A stretch of DNA of 64,000 nt, taken from positions 341,369,370 through 341,433,369 of the forward strand of contig NC_081412.1 in the NCBI RefSeq assembly GCF_030272615.1. Reading direction: 5' to 3'. A program made the position numbers and the translations under genes. Position 1 is the stretch's first letter. Every line of letters starts with the position of its first letter. Below, in pieces: positions 23,262 to 34,405 of this stretch. The stretch comes from Cryptomeria japonica (lineage: Eukaryota > Streptophyta > Pinopsida > Cupressales > Cupressaceae). Below the pieces are notes generated by a model that was not told the DNA's origin, ran no database searches, and saw only the letters and a program-made list of their open reading frames with translations.

Positions 23262-23425
23262 GACTTACTATTTTTAGTAAGTTGTGACGGCTACTCAATA
23301 TGTGGTTAAATTGCATTTGGACACACTATTTTTAACATTATGCTATTTTTAGTAAGTGTTATTTTTAGTAAGTGACAGTTGCTTCCCGGTTTGTGCCCTA
23401 ATGGAGTTTGGAGACACTATTTTTA
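23262..23425 (+). promoter_or_regulatory. Cluster of TACTATTTTTAGTA elements
   Basis: Five copies or near copies in 165 bp, the best being TTACTATTTTTAGTAAG at 23267-23283 and ACTATTTTTAGTAAGT at 23415-23430. TACTATTTTTAGTA is palindromic apart from its A/T core. It corresponds to the cluster at 11595-11940. Confidence 0.5.
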
Positions 23426-24057
23426 GTAAGTACTTTTTTTAGGGTTTTGAGTTGAGCCAGTACAACACAAGCTATATATGGCAGTCCAGCTTGGCATGAT
23501 GATCTAGAGATTCGGTTCTATTTTCAGCAGGCTAGTTCAAATAGCTATTTCCGATAGGTCAGTTTGTACAGTTTGTCTTCCAGCATTCTTGGAGCTTATT
23601 TTGGGCGATTTATGCTTGAGGAAAAATATTTTACAAGTGAATTATGTTTAAGGCATGATAGACACGTTAGAAAGAAATATGTTAATTTTATGAAAATAAT
23701 TCACTTCATTTCCTTGGACGCCATATCTCACTCTATGAATATTTCATAAAGTTTATTTGCTACCTTGAGGGGGGTCGATTTGAAGAATTAAGAATTATTT
23801 TTGACTTATGTTGGGTTGGACATCCCGTTTGAGGTATTTTCTCATTAGAATTATATCCTACCAATTGACTTATATTTGTCTATATAGGGCAGCCACTAAA
23901 GGGAGAAAATACTTTGGTTCTAAATGAAATTTTATTATCCCTTGGGCGATTTGTGGACGAAGTGAAATGAAATGAAATGAGTGCAAATTAAAGGAGATTT
24001 GAATGTGGATGTTTAATCCCATATTGGAGGGAAAGGAAATTCGACTTGAGGAGAAAG

Positions 24058-24068
24058 CTATAAATATG
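24058..24068 (+). promoter_or_regulatory. TATA box of family-A LTR
   Basis: CTATAAATATG lies in the position equivalent to the minus-strand TATA box at 11091-11103. Confidence 0.6.
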
Positions 24069-24534
24069 CACCTTGGCCCTCATTTATGGTATCCAAGAAC
24101 AATTTAATAACGAAATGCTGCCGAAATGCAGAGGGAAAGCTTCAGGGAATGCTTACCTCCTAGCCATCGCTTGATTTCTTGCTTGCAATACAACAACTAG
24201 TCAAGCTAGAGACTGCTCTTCATTTAGAGGAGTGGATTGAAGATAATGTTGCAGATTTATTTATTAGATTTCTGATTTTTGGGAGTATTGTAGTGTGTTT
24301 CCAGGTTGCTGTTTTCCAGTGTAGCTGAAGTGTGTTTTTGCTCGTAGCTCCTTGTGTGTGTGTCATCTCGTTCTGGGTGTTTGCTAGATCAATTCCTATG
24401 CCATGGGTGATTCATCCTGTAAGTTTTTGTTGAATATTTCGGAGTATGGGATTTTATATTGCAAGTCGTACTTTTCAGCTGTAGACGTTTTTGCTGGAGG
24501 TGTTTGGGGTCGTGCGTTATTGGAATATTCCCCT

Positions 24535-25062
24535 TAATTTTTTTTTTATTCTCAACACTTGAGTAATTTTCTTCTATTCCTTTCAATTCTTCAATTTACA
24601 CATAAAAGCTCAAAGACTTCTTTGTTGCAAATTTGGCAGAGTTTTTGCTTGCTTTCCAAAAGAAAAAAATTACAATAGACCCCCTGAAGTATTTATAAGA
24701 GAGGAGTCTTGAGAAAAAGGTGGGAGGATCCTAATTAACTTGAGAAATTCTCTCAAATAAGTAACTATGACTTATTCAAAGTTACAAGTCCTATTCTAAA
24801 TTGACTTGTTACTCGTCTACTTGTAATTACAAAAGTGCAAGTAATGATTTGACTTGCAATTTACAAAATGTTTTTACAAGTAAACTTGTCAAAAGAAAAA
24901 CTACAACTAAGAGATTACAATTCTGAAAAATGCAACTAAGTGTTGAAAAACAGTTAAGTTGCAGCATGTGAAAACATGAATCCTTCGAACTTCTAGATGA
25001 TCGTTCGTAGCTCAATAGGATTCGGCTCGTCGGTGTTTTTGGCAACAATCATGGTTTTCACA
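24535..25062 (+). repeat. 5'-truncated family-2-type LTR, plus orientation
   Basis: This LTR end runs into a PBS at 25064. It is the reverse complement of about 28025-27600 (CTCAACACTTGAGTAAT..., AGCTCAAAGACT, GTGGGAGGATCCTAA), which places LTRs of one family in opposite orientation. A TATA-like TATTTATAAGAGAGGAG is at 24690-24706. The first several hundred bases of the LTR are missing. It ends TTTTCACA at 25062. Confidence 0.7.
24690..24698 (+). promoter_or_regulatory. LTR TATA box
   Basis: TATTTATAA followed by GAGAGGAG; the same element occurs in the minus-strand LTR at 27868-27876. Confidence 0.6.
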
Positions 25063-25063
25063 T

Positions 25064-25074
25064 TGGTATCATGG
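25064..25074 (+). other. Primer-binding site (degenerate)
   Basis: TGGTATCATGG follows the LTR end by one base; it matches the first eight bases of the initiator-Met PBS. Confidence 0.6.
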
Positions 25075-25566
25075 TGTTGTCCTCATTTTTGGATTCTCAA
25101 AAATGTGACAACCCCTACAAATTTTTGCCTAAAAAATGTCATTTTTGTCTCCAAGGCACGTTTTACGAGGTACAAAACTCACATTTGATAGTGTCAAATC
25201 ATTTGGGGGGGGGAGGGTGTCCTTGTCATCATTGTCCAAGTTTTGGTGAGTTTTGGTCTTCTTTTTCCTAGCTTTCTGTGCAATTTCGGGTTTCAGAACA
25301 ATCACTGCATGTTGAAGATTTTACTCTATGGCACGCTTCCCGAGGTAGGAATTCGCCCCATCCTTGGGTTGGATTGATCGTTGATCCATCCACAAGCTAA
25401 GTTTTGAATTTCGTCGAGTTTCAAGTCCGTTTGCTATGTTTTTGCTTCAATGTAGGGGAATTTTTCGATGATTACCAATAACTGGTAATTTGTTTTTCAA
25501 AACCCCCTTGAAGCTTTTAGGCTAATAGGGGAATTTTTCTCCAATTGCAAGTTTTTATAAAAACTT

Positions 25567-25850
25567 GTAATGAGGGTTTTAAAACCCCCATTACCAGTAG
25601 CTTGACTTTAAGTGTTTAAAAACTTGTAATGAGGGTTGTAAAACCTCCATTACCAGTAGCTTGACTTTAAGTGTTTAAAAACTTGTAAATGGGATTTTAA
25701 AACCCTTTTACATGTCTTTATAACTTAAAGTTGTTTTTATAATGTTAAAATAAAACTTGTAAATGGGATTTTAAAACCCTTTACATGTTTTAAGTGAAAT
25801 TCCTTGTAAAGGGAATTCTATTTCCCTATTACAAGTAATTTTACTTGTAA
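25567..25850 (+). other. Array of hairpins in retroelement leader
   Basis: Six inverted repeats follow each other: 25567-25594, 25626-25653, 25681-25715, 25754-25790, 25803-25835 and 25829-25850. The shared plan is (CTT)GTAAt-GGGttttaaaaCCC-aTTAC(ATG). The last, TTACAAGTAA / TTACTTGTAA, is perfect. The minus-strand relative has equivalent hairpins at 33741-33765, 33834-33868 and 33893-33923. Confidence 0.75.
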
Positions 25851-26365
25851 TTTCTTTTCTAAAACCCGAAATTTGCCTTAAAGGCAAAAATATGAACTTT
25901 TTGTAAAACTTGTTGTTTCGTTTCTAAAACTCGAAATTCTTCCATGCCATTGCAAGCTGATTTGAGTTTGCATTTCTTGGAGGAAATTTAGGGATTCCTT
26001 CCGAGTGTGAATTTCTTGCAACTTTGAAGGATTCAAGACCCATTTTTTGCGCATTTGTTCAAACCATTTTATTGTGCATTTGTCTTCTTGAAGCCGTTTT
26101 TCTAAATCACGCATTCAAGGCGTTTTTGACTATGATTTGGGAGGTTGAATCCATCTAATCTCAAGGCGTTTTTGGCTCTATCATAAATGCGTTGGATTCT
26201 ATGCTTTGATCAAACCATTTTATGCGCATTTGTGGTTGCGGATTTGTAAAAAGACCTTAAAAAACAATCACGGGTTTTGTTAAGATACGCATTCTTCCCA
26301 TTTGAGGGCTTCATCTTCCATGTTTGGTTGATTCTTCAAGTTTGGATCTCTTCTCAACTTTGCAA

Positions 26366-26367
26366 GG
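26366..26367 (+). promoter_or_regulatory. Putative splice donor in leader
   Basis: TTTGCAAG|GTAATTTTT marks a likely 5' splice site. The minus-strand relative has AAGCAAG|GTAAAATTTC at 33247-33248, at the same place in the leader. Confidence 0.5.
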
Positions 26368-27867
26368 TAATTTTTATTTTTGTCTTTCTTTCCTTGCATT
26401 TTCTTGTTTTAGTTTTAGTTTTGTTCATGTTCATAATGGGTTTGTGAGAGGAAATTTCCCATTTTACAAAGAAATTTGTAAAGTAAAGTTGTTCTTCCCC
26501 TTTGGAATTTCTCCTTTACTTGCATTCGGGTTTTAAAAACCCGATTGCAAGTAAGAGGAAAATTAGTGTTCTTCCCTTTTTGGACAAAGACTTAACCTTC
26601 TTTGGTCCAAAAATCAAGTTTCAAAATAAGAAAGATGTGTTCTTCCCAAATTTGCAAAGAGATTTGCAAGTGTAAAGAGTTCTACCCCTTGATGTTCTTC
26701 CCAAACATTTGCAAGAGGAATGTTTTGAGTGTTCTTCCCTTTTTGGACAAAGACTTACCTTCTTTAGTCCAAAAATCAAGCTTCAATGATTTAAAAAATC
26801 AAGTTCTTCCCAATTTCGGGTTTTGAAATCCGGATTGCAAGTTGAAAGTTCTTCCAATTTTTGCATGGCAAAGTTCCAAGAGTTCTTCAAAAATCCATTC
26901 ATAACCATCCGCACTTGTTGTTTTTGGTCATAAGCTTCATTTCTCTCATATCAAGATCCCTATTTCCACCATTTCATTCACTCATTTCACACCTTCATTC
27001 ATTTTCCCCATTCAAAGTCTACTTGCGGTCAGCCATCCAGAACCCGAAATTGGTCCAAAATGCACTCAAAAAACAGTTGAAAATGAGTTCTAAAGGTCCA
27101 ATTACAAGTGCAAACTTGGAGTTACCCATTACACATATAAAGTTGCATGTTTGTTCTCCACAATTGCAAGTTAATGCTCTTGTTTTTCCCACACATGTAA
27201 TGCAACTTCCAAAACCCGGAATTCACTTGTGAGCCCATTTTTGCATCAATTTATCTCTTCCCTTGTCAGTCCGGTTTGCACACACGATCTACCAAATCAA
27301 TGGATTAAGGAATGGGCCTTATTTTGCAAGCAAATTTCAAGAATGGAGGATGATACAAAGAAGAGAGACAACAACAATTCATGGTTGAGAGCATAGAATG
27401 CTTTCAAGACAAAGATGGTCATGACATGAAAAGAGGAAGGCAACCCTTTCCCTCCTGAAAAGATAGTACTACCCCAAGCAAGAAGACAAGGATGCAAGTT
27501 CCCGTTCCGGTTCAAGATGTCTTTACCAATCCAGAATACTTCAAGTTCTAGCATCCTGAAGTGACATGAAGATCATCACAGACAAAGGATGATGTAGTTA
27601 GAGTCGTGTCTTTAGACACATGGAATAGTTTTAGTTATGCATTTGTAATTTCGTTCTGACAAGTTACATGTAAAAAAATAACTTTGTAATTGCAAGTTAA
27701 CTTATTACTTGCACTTTTGTAATTACATGTAAAGCAACTACAAGTTGTGTTCAATCAGGACTGTAGTTGGAATAAGTCTTAGTTAGTTATTGAATAAGTC
27801 TTGGTGGTTGAGAGAATCTCTCAAGTTAGTTAGGATCCTCCCACCTTTCTCTCAAGGCTCCTCTCTT

Positions 27868-27876
27868 ATAAATAGA
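27868..27876 (-). promoter_or_regulatory. LTR TATA box
   Basis: Minus-strand TATTTATAAGAGAGGAG, identical to the plus-strand copy at 24690. Confidence 0.6.
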
Positions 27877-27944
27877 AGAGAGAGTCCATTGTAATTTTTA
27901 TCTTTTGAAAAGCAAGCAAAAACTCTGCCAAATTTACAGCAAGC

Positions 27945-28410
27945 AGTCTTTGAGCTTATGTATGTGAATTGAAAGTTTTGAAGAATAATAAAGAAGGATT
28001 ACTCAAGTTTTGAGTCTTTGAGCTACATGTTTGAGTTTGAATCTTTTTATTTCTTCCATGCAAAGTGTTTATAAAGGAGCTTAGTCTAATCTGATTTGAA
28101 GTCTTTGAGTTGCAAGTAGAGAAGATTAATTGAAATAGGAAAATCTCTCGAAGGAGCAACAAGTCTTTGAGCTTGCGTCTATTCTTGAGGAAAAAATATT
28201 GTTTGATAAGAAATAGCAGCAAGTCTTTGAGCTTGCATTAGTTCTTGTCTTTGTGTTGAAAGAATAAATTATTCCAGTCTTTGAGCTGTTGTCTTTTATT
28301 CGTTGTAAAATTTAGTATAGCAAAGGGTAGATAGGACTTCCAATAGTCAAGTCTTTGAGCTTGATATTACTGTCCCATCCCGAAGGAAGTGACGGGAGTC
28401 TTTGAGCTTT
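27945..28410 (-). repeat. Eight dispersed AGTCTTTGAGCT units
   Basis: AGTCTTTGAG(C/T)T occurs at 27945, 28013, 28100, 28162, 28222, 28276, 28350 and 28397, all in the same direction, 47-87 bp apart, with unrelated sequence between. The truncated plus-strand LTR has one copy (near 24608). Confidence 0.85.
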
Positions 28411-28727
28411 CAGGAAACTTCATTTCCTTTCTCTCGTTTTCATTTGAAGTTGTTACCATTATTATACATTTTCTTGCTATCGCTTTTCTAAGGAGAGAAA
28501 AGGATATAGGCTTTCTTGAAGAAAGAAAGAAGGTTTTTGTCCCATCCTGTTTTTATTTTAGTTTTAGATAGATAGGGGGAGCCTTCCCTTAATTAGGAGA
28601 GTTTCATACTCACACACTGTGGTTGAAGCCACAATTTTGTTTGCTTTCACAAGTGTACAAAATTTTCAACCAACACATGGCATTGAAGAAGCATAGAGTT
28701 GTTCTTCTCCAAAGTAGACTGGATTTC

Positions 28728-31700
28728 CTACAAGAAGATTTGATGTTTCATTAAAACTTGAATTGAAGCAGCTGAAAATTGCTCACTTCTCCACTCATTA
28801 TGAATCTTCATCTGTAGATCTGCGAGAACTTCTTCTTCTAGTATCAACTCCCCATTCTGACCCATGATATTGCAAGAGGCCTTCTCACAACGAGAAACAA
28901 CACCTTGGAATACTTCAACTCGCAATCTCAATGCGTCATCAATCTCTTCAATGAGGGATTTGAGAACGAGGGCTTTGTTCTCTAGGAGCTCTTCAAATTC
29001 TAGATACATGACCTTGGGAGGAATAATGTCATGCTCCTGAAGAACACTCAACTGTTGTTGAAGCATCTTGCGCCAAACCATCAAGCTTCCTTCGACCCTT
29101 TCCAAGTTCTGTTTGAAAGTCTCGGAGGTATGATTCAATTTTTCTTCAATGGTCTCCAACTTAGCCATCATTTGGAATATGTCTTTCAGCACTTGCGCAC
29201 ACATCATGAAGCTGATCCACCCAAGAGTCCAACGCTTGTACCTTCTAAGCAGCTCTTTCAACTCCCCAAATTGATTCTTGTGAACCAGAAGAACTTGAAG
29301 GATTACTCCCTTCACCAACAGGTTTTGTGATTTTATGAACTACAACAAGTTGCCTATTCTCCTCTTCTAGCTTGTCTTTCTTCGCTAGAAGTTCATCATA
29401 CCGTTGTATTAGTGAAGTTGCGGATTGTTGGGCATCATGCTTGACCACTTTATGCGTTTTCTTACCCAATTCTATCCTTGTGACCCTGTAATCAGCAGCT
29501 TGCATTTCCACGTGTGGCTTATCTATAAGGGGCTCAACAATTTCTACTAATTTCATCTTGTTGCTGTCAAATGTTACCCTTGAGACCGTCTTGGCTCTTT
29601 TAGCAACCTTGGGCCTAGATTGCTTAAGCTGCTGATAATCAAAGACATCAGGAGAAATTTCCTACTTCTTCCTCTTGGGAGTGAAAGAACTAAGCCATGG
29701 AGGTAAAACGACTAGTTCTCCTTCAGTAGTAGTTGAAAGCAAAGGAGAAGCAGTTTCTGTTTGAACAACCATGGTCACCCTGGGGAAAGTATTTGTCTGG
29801 ATGGCAACCATGGCTTGTCCAGTAACCAAAGGGCATGAAGATTGTTTCATAAACCCCTCAAAGCTGGAAGTAGAGGTATCAATCTCTGACAAATGAATAC
29901 ATGCAGGAGTATCCTCAAAGATTTCCAGCAAACTCTCTTGTTGATGATCAAGAGGTGGCTCAACTGCTGAAATGGGAACGACATTCTGAGGAGACTCATC
30001 CACTACTATGTCAGGAGGAGATAGAGGCAGCTCCATGGAAACTGGGGAGGGAATCTCATGAGGTGACTTTGAAGCAAGTGACTTAGGAGCATCATTTGAT
30101 TGTTGTCCTTCCTTCGGATCATCAGGATCAATCACATGAATGTGAATTTGGGACTTTTCTTTCCCACGAACTGTCATCTCCTTAGGAGGAAGCACGATTG
30201 CTCGACTAACCCACAATTTGATCCTCGTGCCTGAAGATGATGCACCTTCCTTGTTGTCAATCTGAATCTCAGACTTACGTCCAAGAGGCCCCATAGAATC
30301 ATCTTCTTTTCCGACCTTGATCTTGATGAGCCTAACACTATTACCTTTAAGCCAAGTGCTGATGTTAGCTAAAATGGGCTGAAATCTCTCAAGAATGGAC
30401 GTGCATTCTTTATGTGACCACTAGATTAAAGGAAGTGGGGCTTTATCAACCCTCCGTGAGACATACTCTGGATCAAGCACATTTCCATCATCAATCATCC
30501 CTTGCGGAATATCCACCAGGTTCAAATCAATAACCTTCTCAAGGGTGAGCCTGCAGTAATCCATCTTAAGAACCTCCTTTTCTATACGGAGATCCACACG
30601 GATATCTTCTATGCGGTGCACATGTATGAAGGACTTTTTGATTCTCTCCTTCATACCTCGGTAGTCAAAATCTGCCTTTGACTTAAACCTTTTGAGTTTT
30701 ATCTCGTGCATCTTGGTCTCCATAGCTTTCGCTTTGGTGGATGTGATGAGGGAGTATCGACCAATCTTCAATGGGTTAGTTGTAGAAATCCCCATTCCAA
30801 CCTTATGCTTGACAGATTGGTGTGCATGAACCTCCATGATTTGTCTTCCCAACTCCATAAAAATAATCTTATCAGCTGAGTATCTAGGGAGCATGTATGG
30901 CTGCCCATTGTAAGATCCAACTCTCATATAAGTGAAAGTCGGGAATTGAAGGAACAAGCAACCATACTCATTCAGCCTTTCCCATGCCTCATCTAATATT
31001 CTTCTATTCTTTAGAGTCTTGTCAAACTGACACATGAAATAACCAAAGAATGCATCCTGAACCCTTTTGAAATGTAACCTGCTGGTTCTCAAGGGCAGCT
31101 GATCGTAGTACCCCCACACTGGTATAAGCGAGCAATCACCCTTGGTAGAAAGACCAAGGAAATGTCTAAGTGACGCTGCCAAATACACTAAGTATGAGTT
31201 CATGTAAAATGTCATAGTGGTAGGGATTGCTGCAAGTTGTTCACACCAGAGTTCTGTGACTCGCGGCGAGTCACGCGAGTCAGCGGGCCGGGTGACCCCT
31301 GCCGGGTCACGGTGACCCTGACCCGGGCTCGGACGGGTCAGGGGTCGTGACTCGCCTGACTCGCCGAGTCAGCGAGTTACTCCCTGACTTGCCGAGTCCA
31401 AGGGTCATGACTCGGCCAGAGTCACTTAAAAAAGTGCAGTAAAAAACAAAAATAAATAAATAACATTTTTTAATGATTTTTTGGTCTCGCGGGGCGCTGC
31501 CCCTCGACCCCGCCCTGTATCGCAACAAGGAACGCGCAAGGGGTGCTGCCCCTTGACCCCAACTTGGGGGCGCTGCCCCCAAACCCCCGTTGAAAAATAT
31601 AGGGGGAAACCGTGTCGATAGAAGTAGGGAAAATCTAACCTCCGAGTCTGATTAGGCTACATATAACAACACAACTTAGAAATCTTGGTAATTGGTATTT

Positions 31701-33025
31701 AGATTTAGTATTTCAAATTTCCTATAGTCTCATTTGAAAATGTAATTCTTATATTGTAATACTATCATACATCTTTTCAAAACTAGTTTTTCAAGTACTA
31801 TATGTATATGTATAACTATATCAGCACCACCACCCCGCCACCCCCCCGTCGCTGTCCCCCTGCCGTCCCCAAACTACAATTTACATTTCTACGCATGTGA
31901 TGGATGTATGTTTATGTATGTGATCAAATTAGCTTCTATTTGATGATGTTATAGTGTCTTTAAGCTTAATTCAATAATGGGTGTATAAAACAAGTTTTAA
32001 ATCATTAAAAATCTCTAAATTTCAAGGGTTTTCTTATTTTGCCAAGTCGTTGCCGAGTCATTGCCGAGTCACGAGTCGAGTCAGCCTTGCCGAGTCAGAG
32101 CCGAGTCCGAGTCTGGGAACTTTGGTTCACACAAAGCATTACTGATAATTTCTCCCCATGAGATGTGATGGGACTGCCTTATGAACATGATAAACTGATA
32201 CATCCAAGGCTCAAAAACATTAGAATGCTCAAGACCTAACATTCTGCTAAGGAGAGTAATGATGTCTACAATTTTCCACTTGAAGTCACAACGGTATAAC
32301 TTATCCCACCTTGTGAAAGCAACTCACAGCTCATGGATCCATCTATTAATGTGACGTTTGCAGTCCTTTTCCCTCTTGACATAGTACTCAGCTGCACTAT
32401 CCTTGGAAATCTCCATATACACAGGTGCTGACGGTATTCTAACGACTTTCTCAATAGTATCCGCATCAAGGCGTATTATTGCCTCCCCATCATCATTTCT
32501 AATGGTTCTTGTCTCCTTGTCGAAATGGTGAGCACAAGCAAGAACAAATTTAGGTTCTAGGGCAGCCACCGGAAAAGAAGACGCATGATGTATATGGCTA
32601 TCCAGCAAACGCTGCATATTACTATCCTGCGGATCCTCCACCCTTTTGATGAATTCTGACATGTCAACATGCCCAATTTTTGTATCCTTGATATGATCCA
32701 TAGGGGAGGAAACCTGTGTAGGAGAAATCTCATTCTGGTATTTGTCATATTTATATTTCATCTTCTTTGGAACGGAAGATGACAACAAATTTGACATTGA
32801 AGAACAACCTGGTATGCTGCGATGAAGACTTAAAAGTGTCAAAGCAACATCAAGATCAACTGCAACTATTATCTTTCCTTCTTCCAATGGGAAAAACTCT
32901 AACCCTTGCATTTCACAATTTTGTGAGAGGAAGATGGGAAATAAATGGGGATGCTTGAAACTTGGCTTTTGACCAATTTCGGATCTTGGGGAATGTTTTA
33001 CAAGTATACAAGTGGGGAAGAACAA
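28728..33025 (-). pseudogene. Family-2 element protein, copy 2 (split by hAT insertion)
   Basis: Read leftwards, this is a diverged relative of the protein at 19320-22290. Conserved blocks are IGHVDMSEFIKRV (about 32650), EKVVRIPSAPVYM, LLSRMLG and FEPWMYQFI (32180-32260), then after the transposon LHFKRVQDAFFG and FTYMRVGSYNGQPYMLP (30880-31080). The middle (29662-30294) is Ser/Pro-rich and acidic. The C-terminus (28728-29500) is helical with heptad-like leucines. In-frame stops are TGA 32324-32326, TAG 30421-30423, TAG 29662-29664 and TAG 29245-29247, with a frame change near 29200. The frame is continuous across the 31247-32124 transposon once that and one 8-bp TSD are discounted. The start is uncertain: the open frame extends about 130 codons upstream of the conserved block. 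Confidence 0.7.
31247..32124. mobile_element. Non-autonomous hAT-like DNA transposon (878 bp)
   Basis: The element is flanked by perfect 8-bp duplications GTTCACAC (31239-31246 and 32125-32132). Its ends form an imperfect terminal inverted repeat: CAGAGTTCTGTGACTCG at the left against CAAAGTTCCCAGACTCGG read from the right. Both subterminal regions are dense in GACTCG/CGAGTC (31258-31410 and 32042-32116), as expected for transposase-bound subterminal repeats of hAT elements. The interior has GGGGCGCTGCCCC-type GC-rich blocks and AT-rich sequence. No transposase ORF is present. It interrupts the retroelement ORF, so it inserted later. Confidence 0.85.
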
Positions 33026-34405
33026 TGTGCAATCGGGATTTAAAATCCCGAATGCAAGTAAAGAGGGAAAATGGGGAAGATCAATGCAATTTACAAATTG
33101 CTTTGCAAAGGGGAAAATCTCTCACAAAACCGTTTTAGGCAAGAATTATCAAAATAAACACATATATACAACTAGAAAGATCAAACAAGAAGAGAAAATA
33201 AACAAAGCAAGAAAGAAAAATGAAAGCAAAACCAAAAGAAATTTTACCTTGCTTAACTAAGATGCCTCTTCAAAAGATGATACAATCTTTGAAAGGAAGA
33301 AACAATCCTTTAAATAGAAATAGACACCAAAACCCTTGCCACATTTCTTCCAAACTCAGATTTGAAGCATAAATAGTAAAAACGTGTTACAAAATGCGAG
33401 TAGAAAGGGTCAAATCTTCAAGGAAATACCACGTAGGAGAAGAACAATGCCAAACGCCCAAACATGGAGTAAAATCGTGGCAAGCAAACCCCAAATCGTG
33501 GCATGTAAAAGACGTCTTTGAAGAGGTAAAATGCAACATGAAACGGCTACCAAATCATTCGCAACGTGTTCTCAAACTCACAAAATCTGCCATGAAACCA
33601 TATCGCCTCCTTGATCCATGAATTTCTCAACAAAAATTGGGAAGAATTTGTGGCAAAATCGGTTTAGGAGAGGAAAAATGCTTGGTCGAGTTCTTAGCAA
33701 GGAATAACAAGTTCAAAAAATGTCTTCAATCACATGTAATCTTGTTTTAAAAACCCTTTAACAAGTTTAAAATGCCTTTATTTTCATTCATAAGGCAAAT
33801 CGGGTTTATGAGAGATATCAACAAGTCACAATAACTTGTAAGGGGAAAATAAAATCCCCTTTACAGGTTTTAATAACTTAACTTCAAAAAGAACATGTAA
33901 TGGGGAAATAAAATCCTTATTACAACTAAAATCACTTAAATAGGAACTTTATAAAAGAATTACAAGTTCATTTAACTTTATAATTTTTAAAATTACCCTG
34001 TAATATATCCAAAAAGTTCCTATTATGACTTAAAAAGCCAAAAAGCAACAAGGGGGAAATAAAAAAGTAAGTTGCAAGTTTTAATTTCATAAAGTGCACT
34101 TGTAACTAACTTAAAATTTCCCTACAAAGACTAAAACAAAGGAAAACATTAAAACTTGCAACTTAAGGAAAATTTCCCACCTACAGTTAGGGAGAAAAAA
34201 CCCGAAATTGAAGGAAAAACATAGCAAACAAAAGCAGAATGCGATGAAATTTGAAACGTGGTTTGCGGATGGACTGAGGATTAGTCCAGTCAAAGGGTAA
34301 GGAGAAATTATGTCTCGAGAAGCGTGTCAGAGTAAAATTTTCAAATTTTGACAAAAAATTTATGTAATGGTCCATCATTTTTGAAAACAAAAAATGAGGA
34401 CAACA
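33026..34405 (-). other. Leader of the minus-strand family-2-type element
   Basis: It lies between the ORF and the break at about 34405 and is homologous to 25076-26900. It keeps a splice donor AAGCAAG|GTAAAATT (33247-33248) and hairpins at 33029-33059, 33741-33765, 33834-33868 and 33893-33923. The PBS and 5' LTR expected beyond 34405 are missing: after GAGGACAACAC the sequence switches to family-A LTR. No gene. Confidence 0.6.

Larger units (their letters stand above)
23171..24530 (+). repeat. Family-A 3' LTR, second part with promoter
   Basis: The sequence resumes the LTR broken at 16701. GTTTTCTGAGAGCTTCGCGA and downstream CTATTTTTAG elements match the minus copy near 11880-11600, and GTTAATTTTATG...TTGGACGCC matches 11380-11460. 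CTATAAATATG at 24058-24068 is the TATA box, 1,151 bp from the LTR start after removing the insertion, against 1,072 bp in the other copy. The match ends near 24520, where sequence like 34405-34437 occurs. Confidence 0.75.
25076..27240 (+). other. Long 5' leader of a family-2-type element
   Basis: About 2.2 kb of leader follows the PBS and is homologous to 34405-33000 on the minus strand (GTGTTGTCCTCATTTTT at the start, GCAAGGTAA donor, TGCATTCGGG hairpin). It contains at least seven hairpins (25567-25850 and 26518-26552) and repeated TTCTTCCC(C/T)-rich sequence. CAAG|GTAATT at 26362-26372 is a likely splice donor. A short ORF begins at 27084 (MSSKGPITS..., about 50 codons) but is not recognised. 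The coding region expected downstream is missing: at about 27250 the sequence changes to a minus-strand LTR. Confidence 0.6.
27250..28675 (-). repeat. 3' LTR of the minus-strand family-2-type element
   Basis: On the minus strand the LTR starts TGTTGGTTGAAAATTTTG at 28675, after the ORF end. The same start opens the LTR-like sequence at 48083. It holds eight AGCTCAAAGACT repeats (28400-27945), a TATA box (27868-27876), and AGGATCCTAA shared with 24535-25062. The downstream end is not exact; about 27250 is where leader sequence of the opposite element begins. Confidence 0.65.

Noticed and set aside
29031-29330. Plus-strand 99-codon ORF, and similar antisense ORFs over 44000, 51300 and 56800
   Set aside because: They are shadows of retroelement coding or LTR sequence on the other strand.
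31490-31590. GC-rich GGGGCGCTGCCCC blocks as a gene or CpG-island promoter
   Set aside because: They lie inside the 878-bp hAT-like element and are part of its repeated interior.
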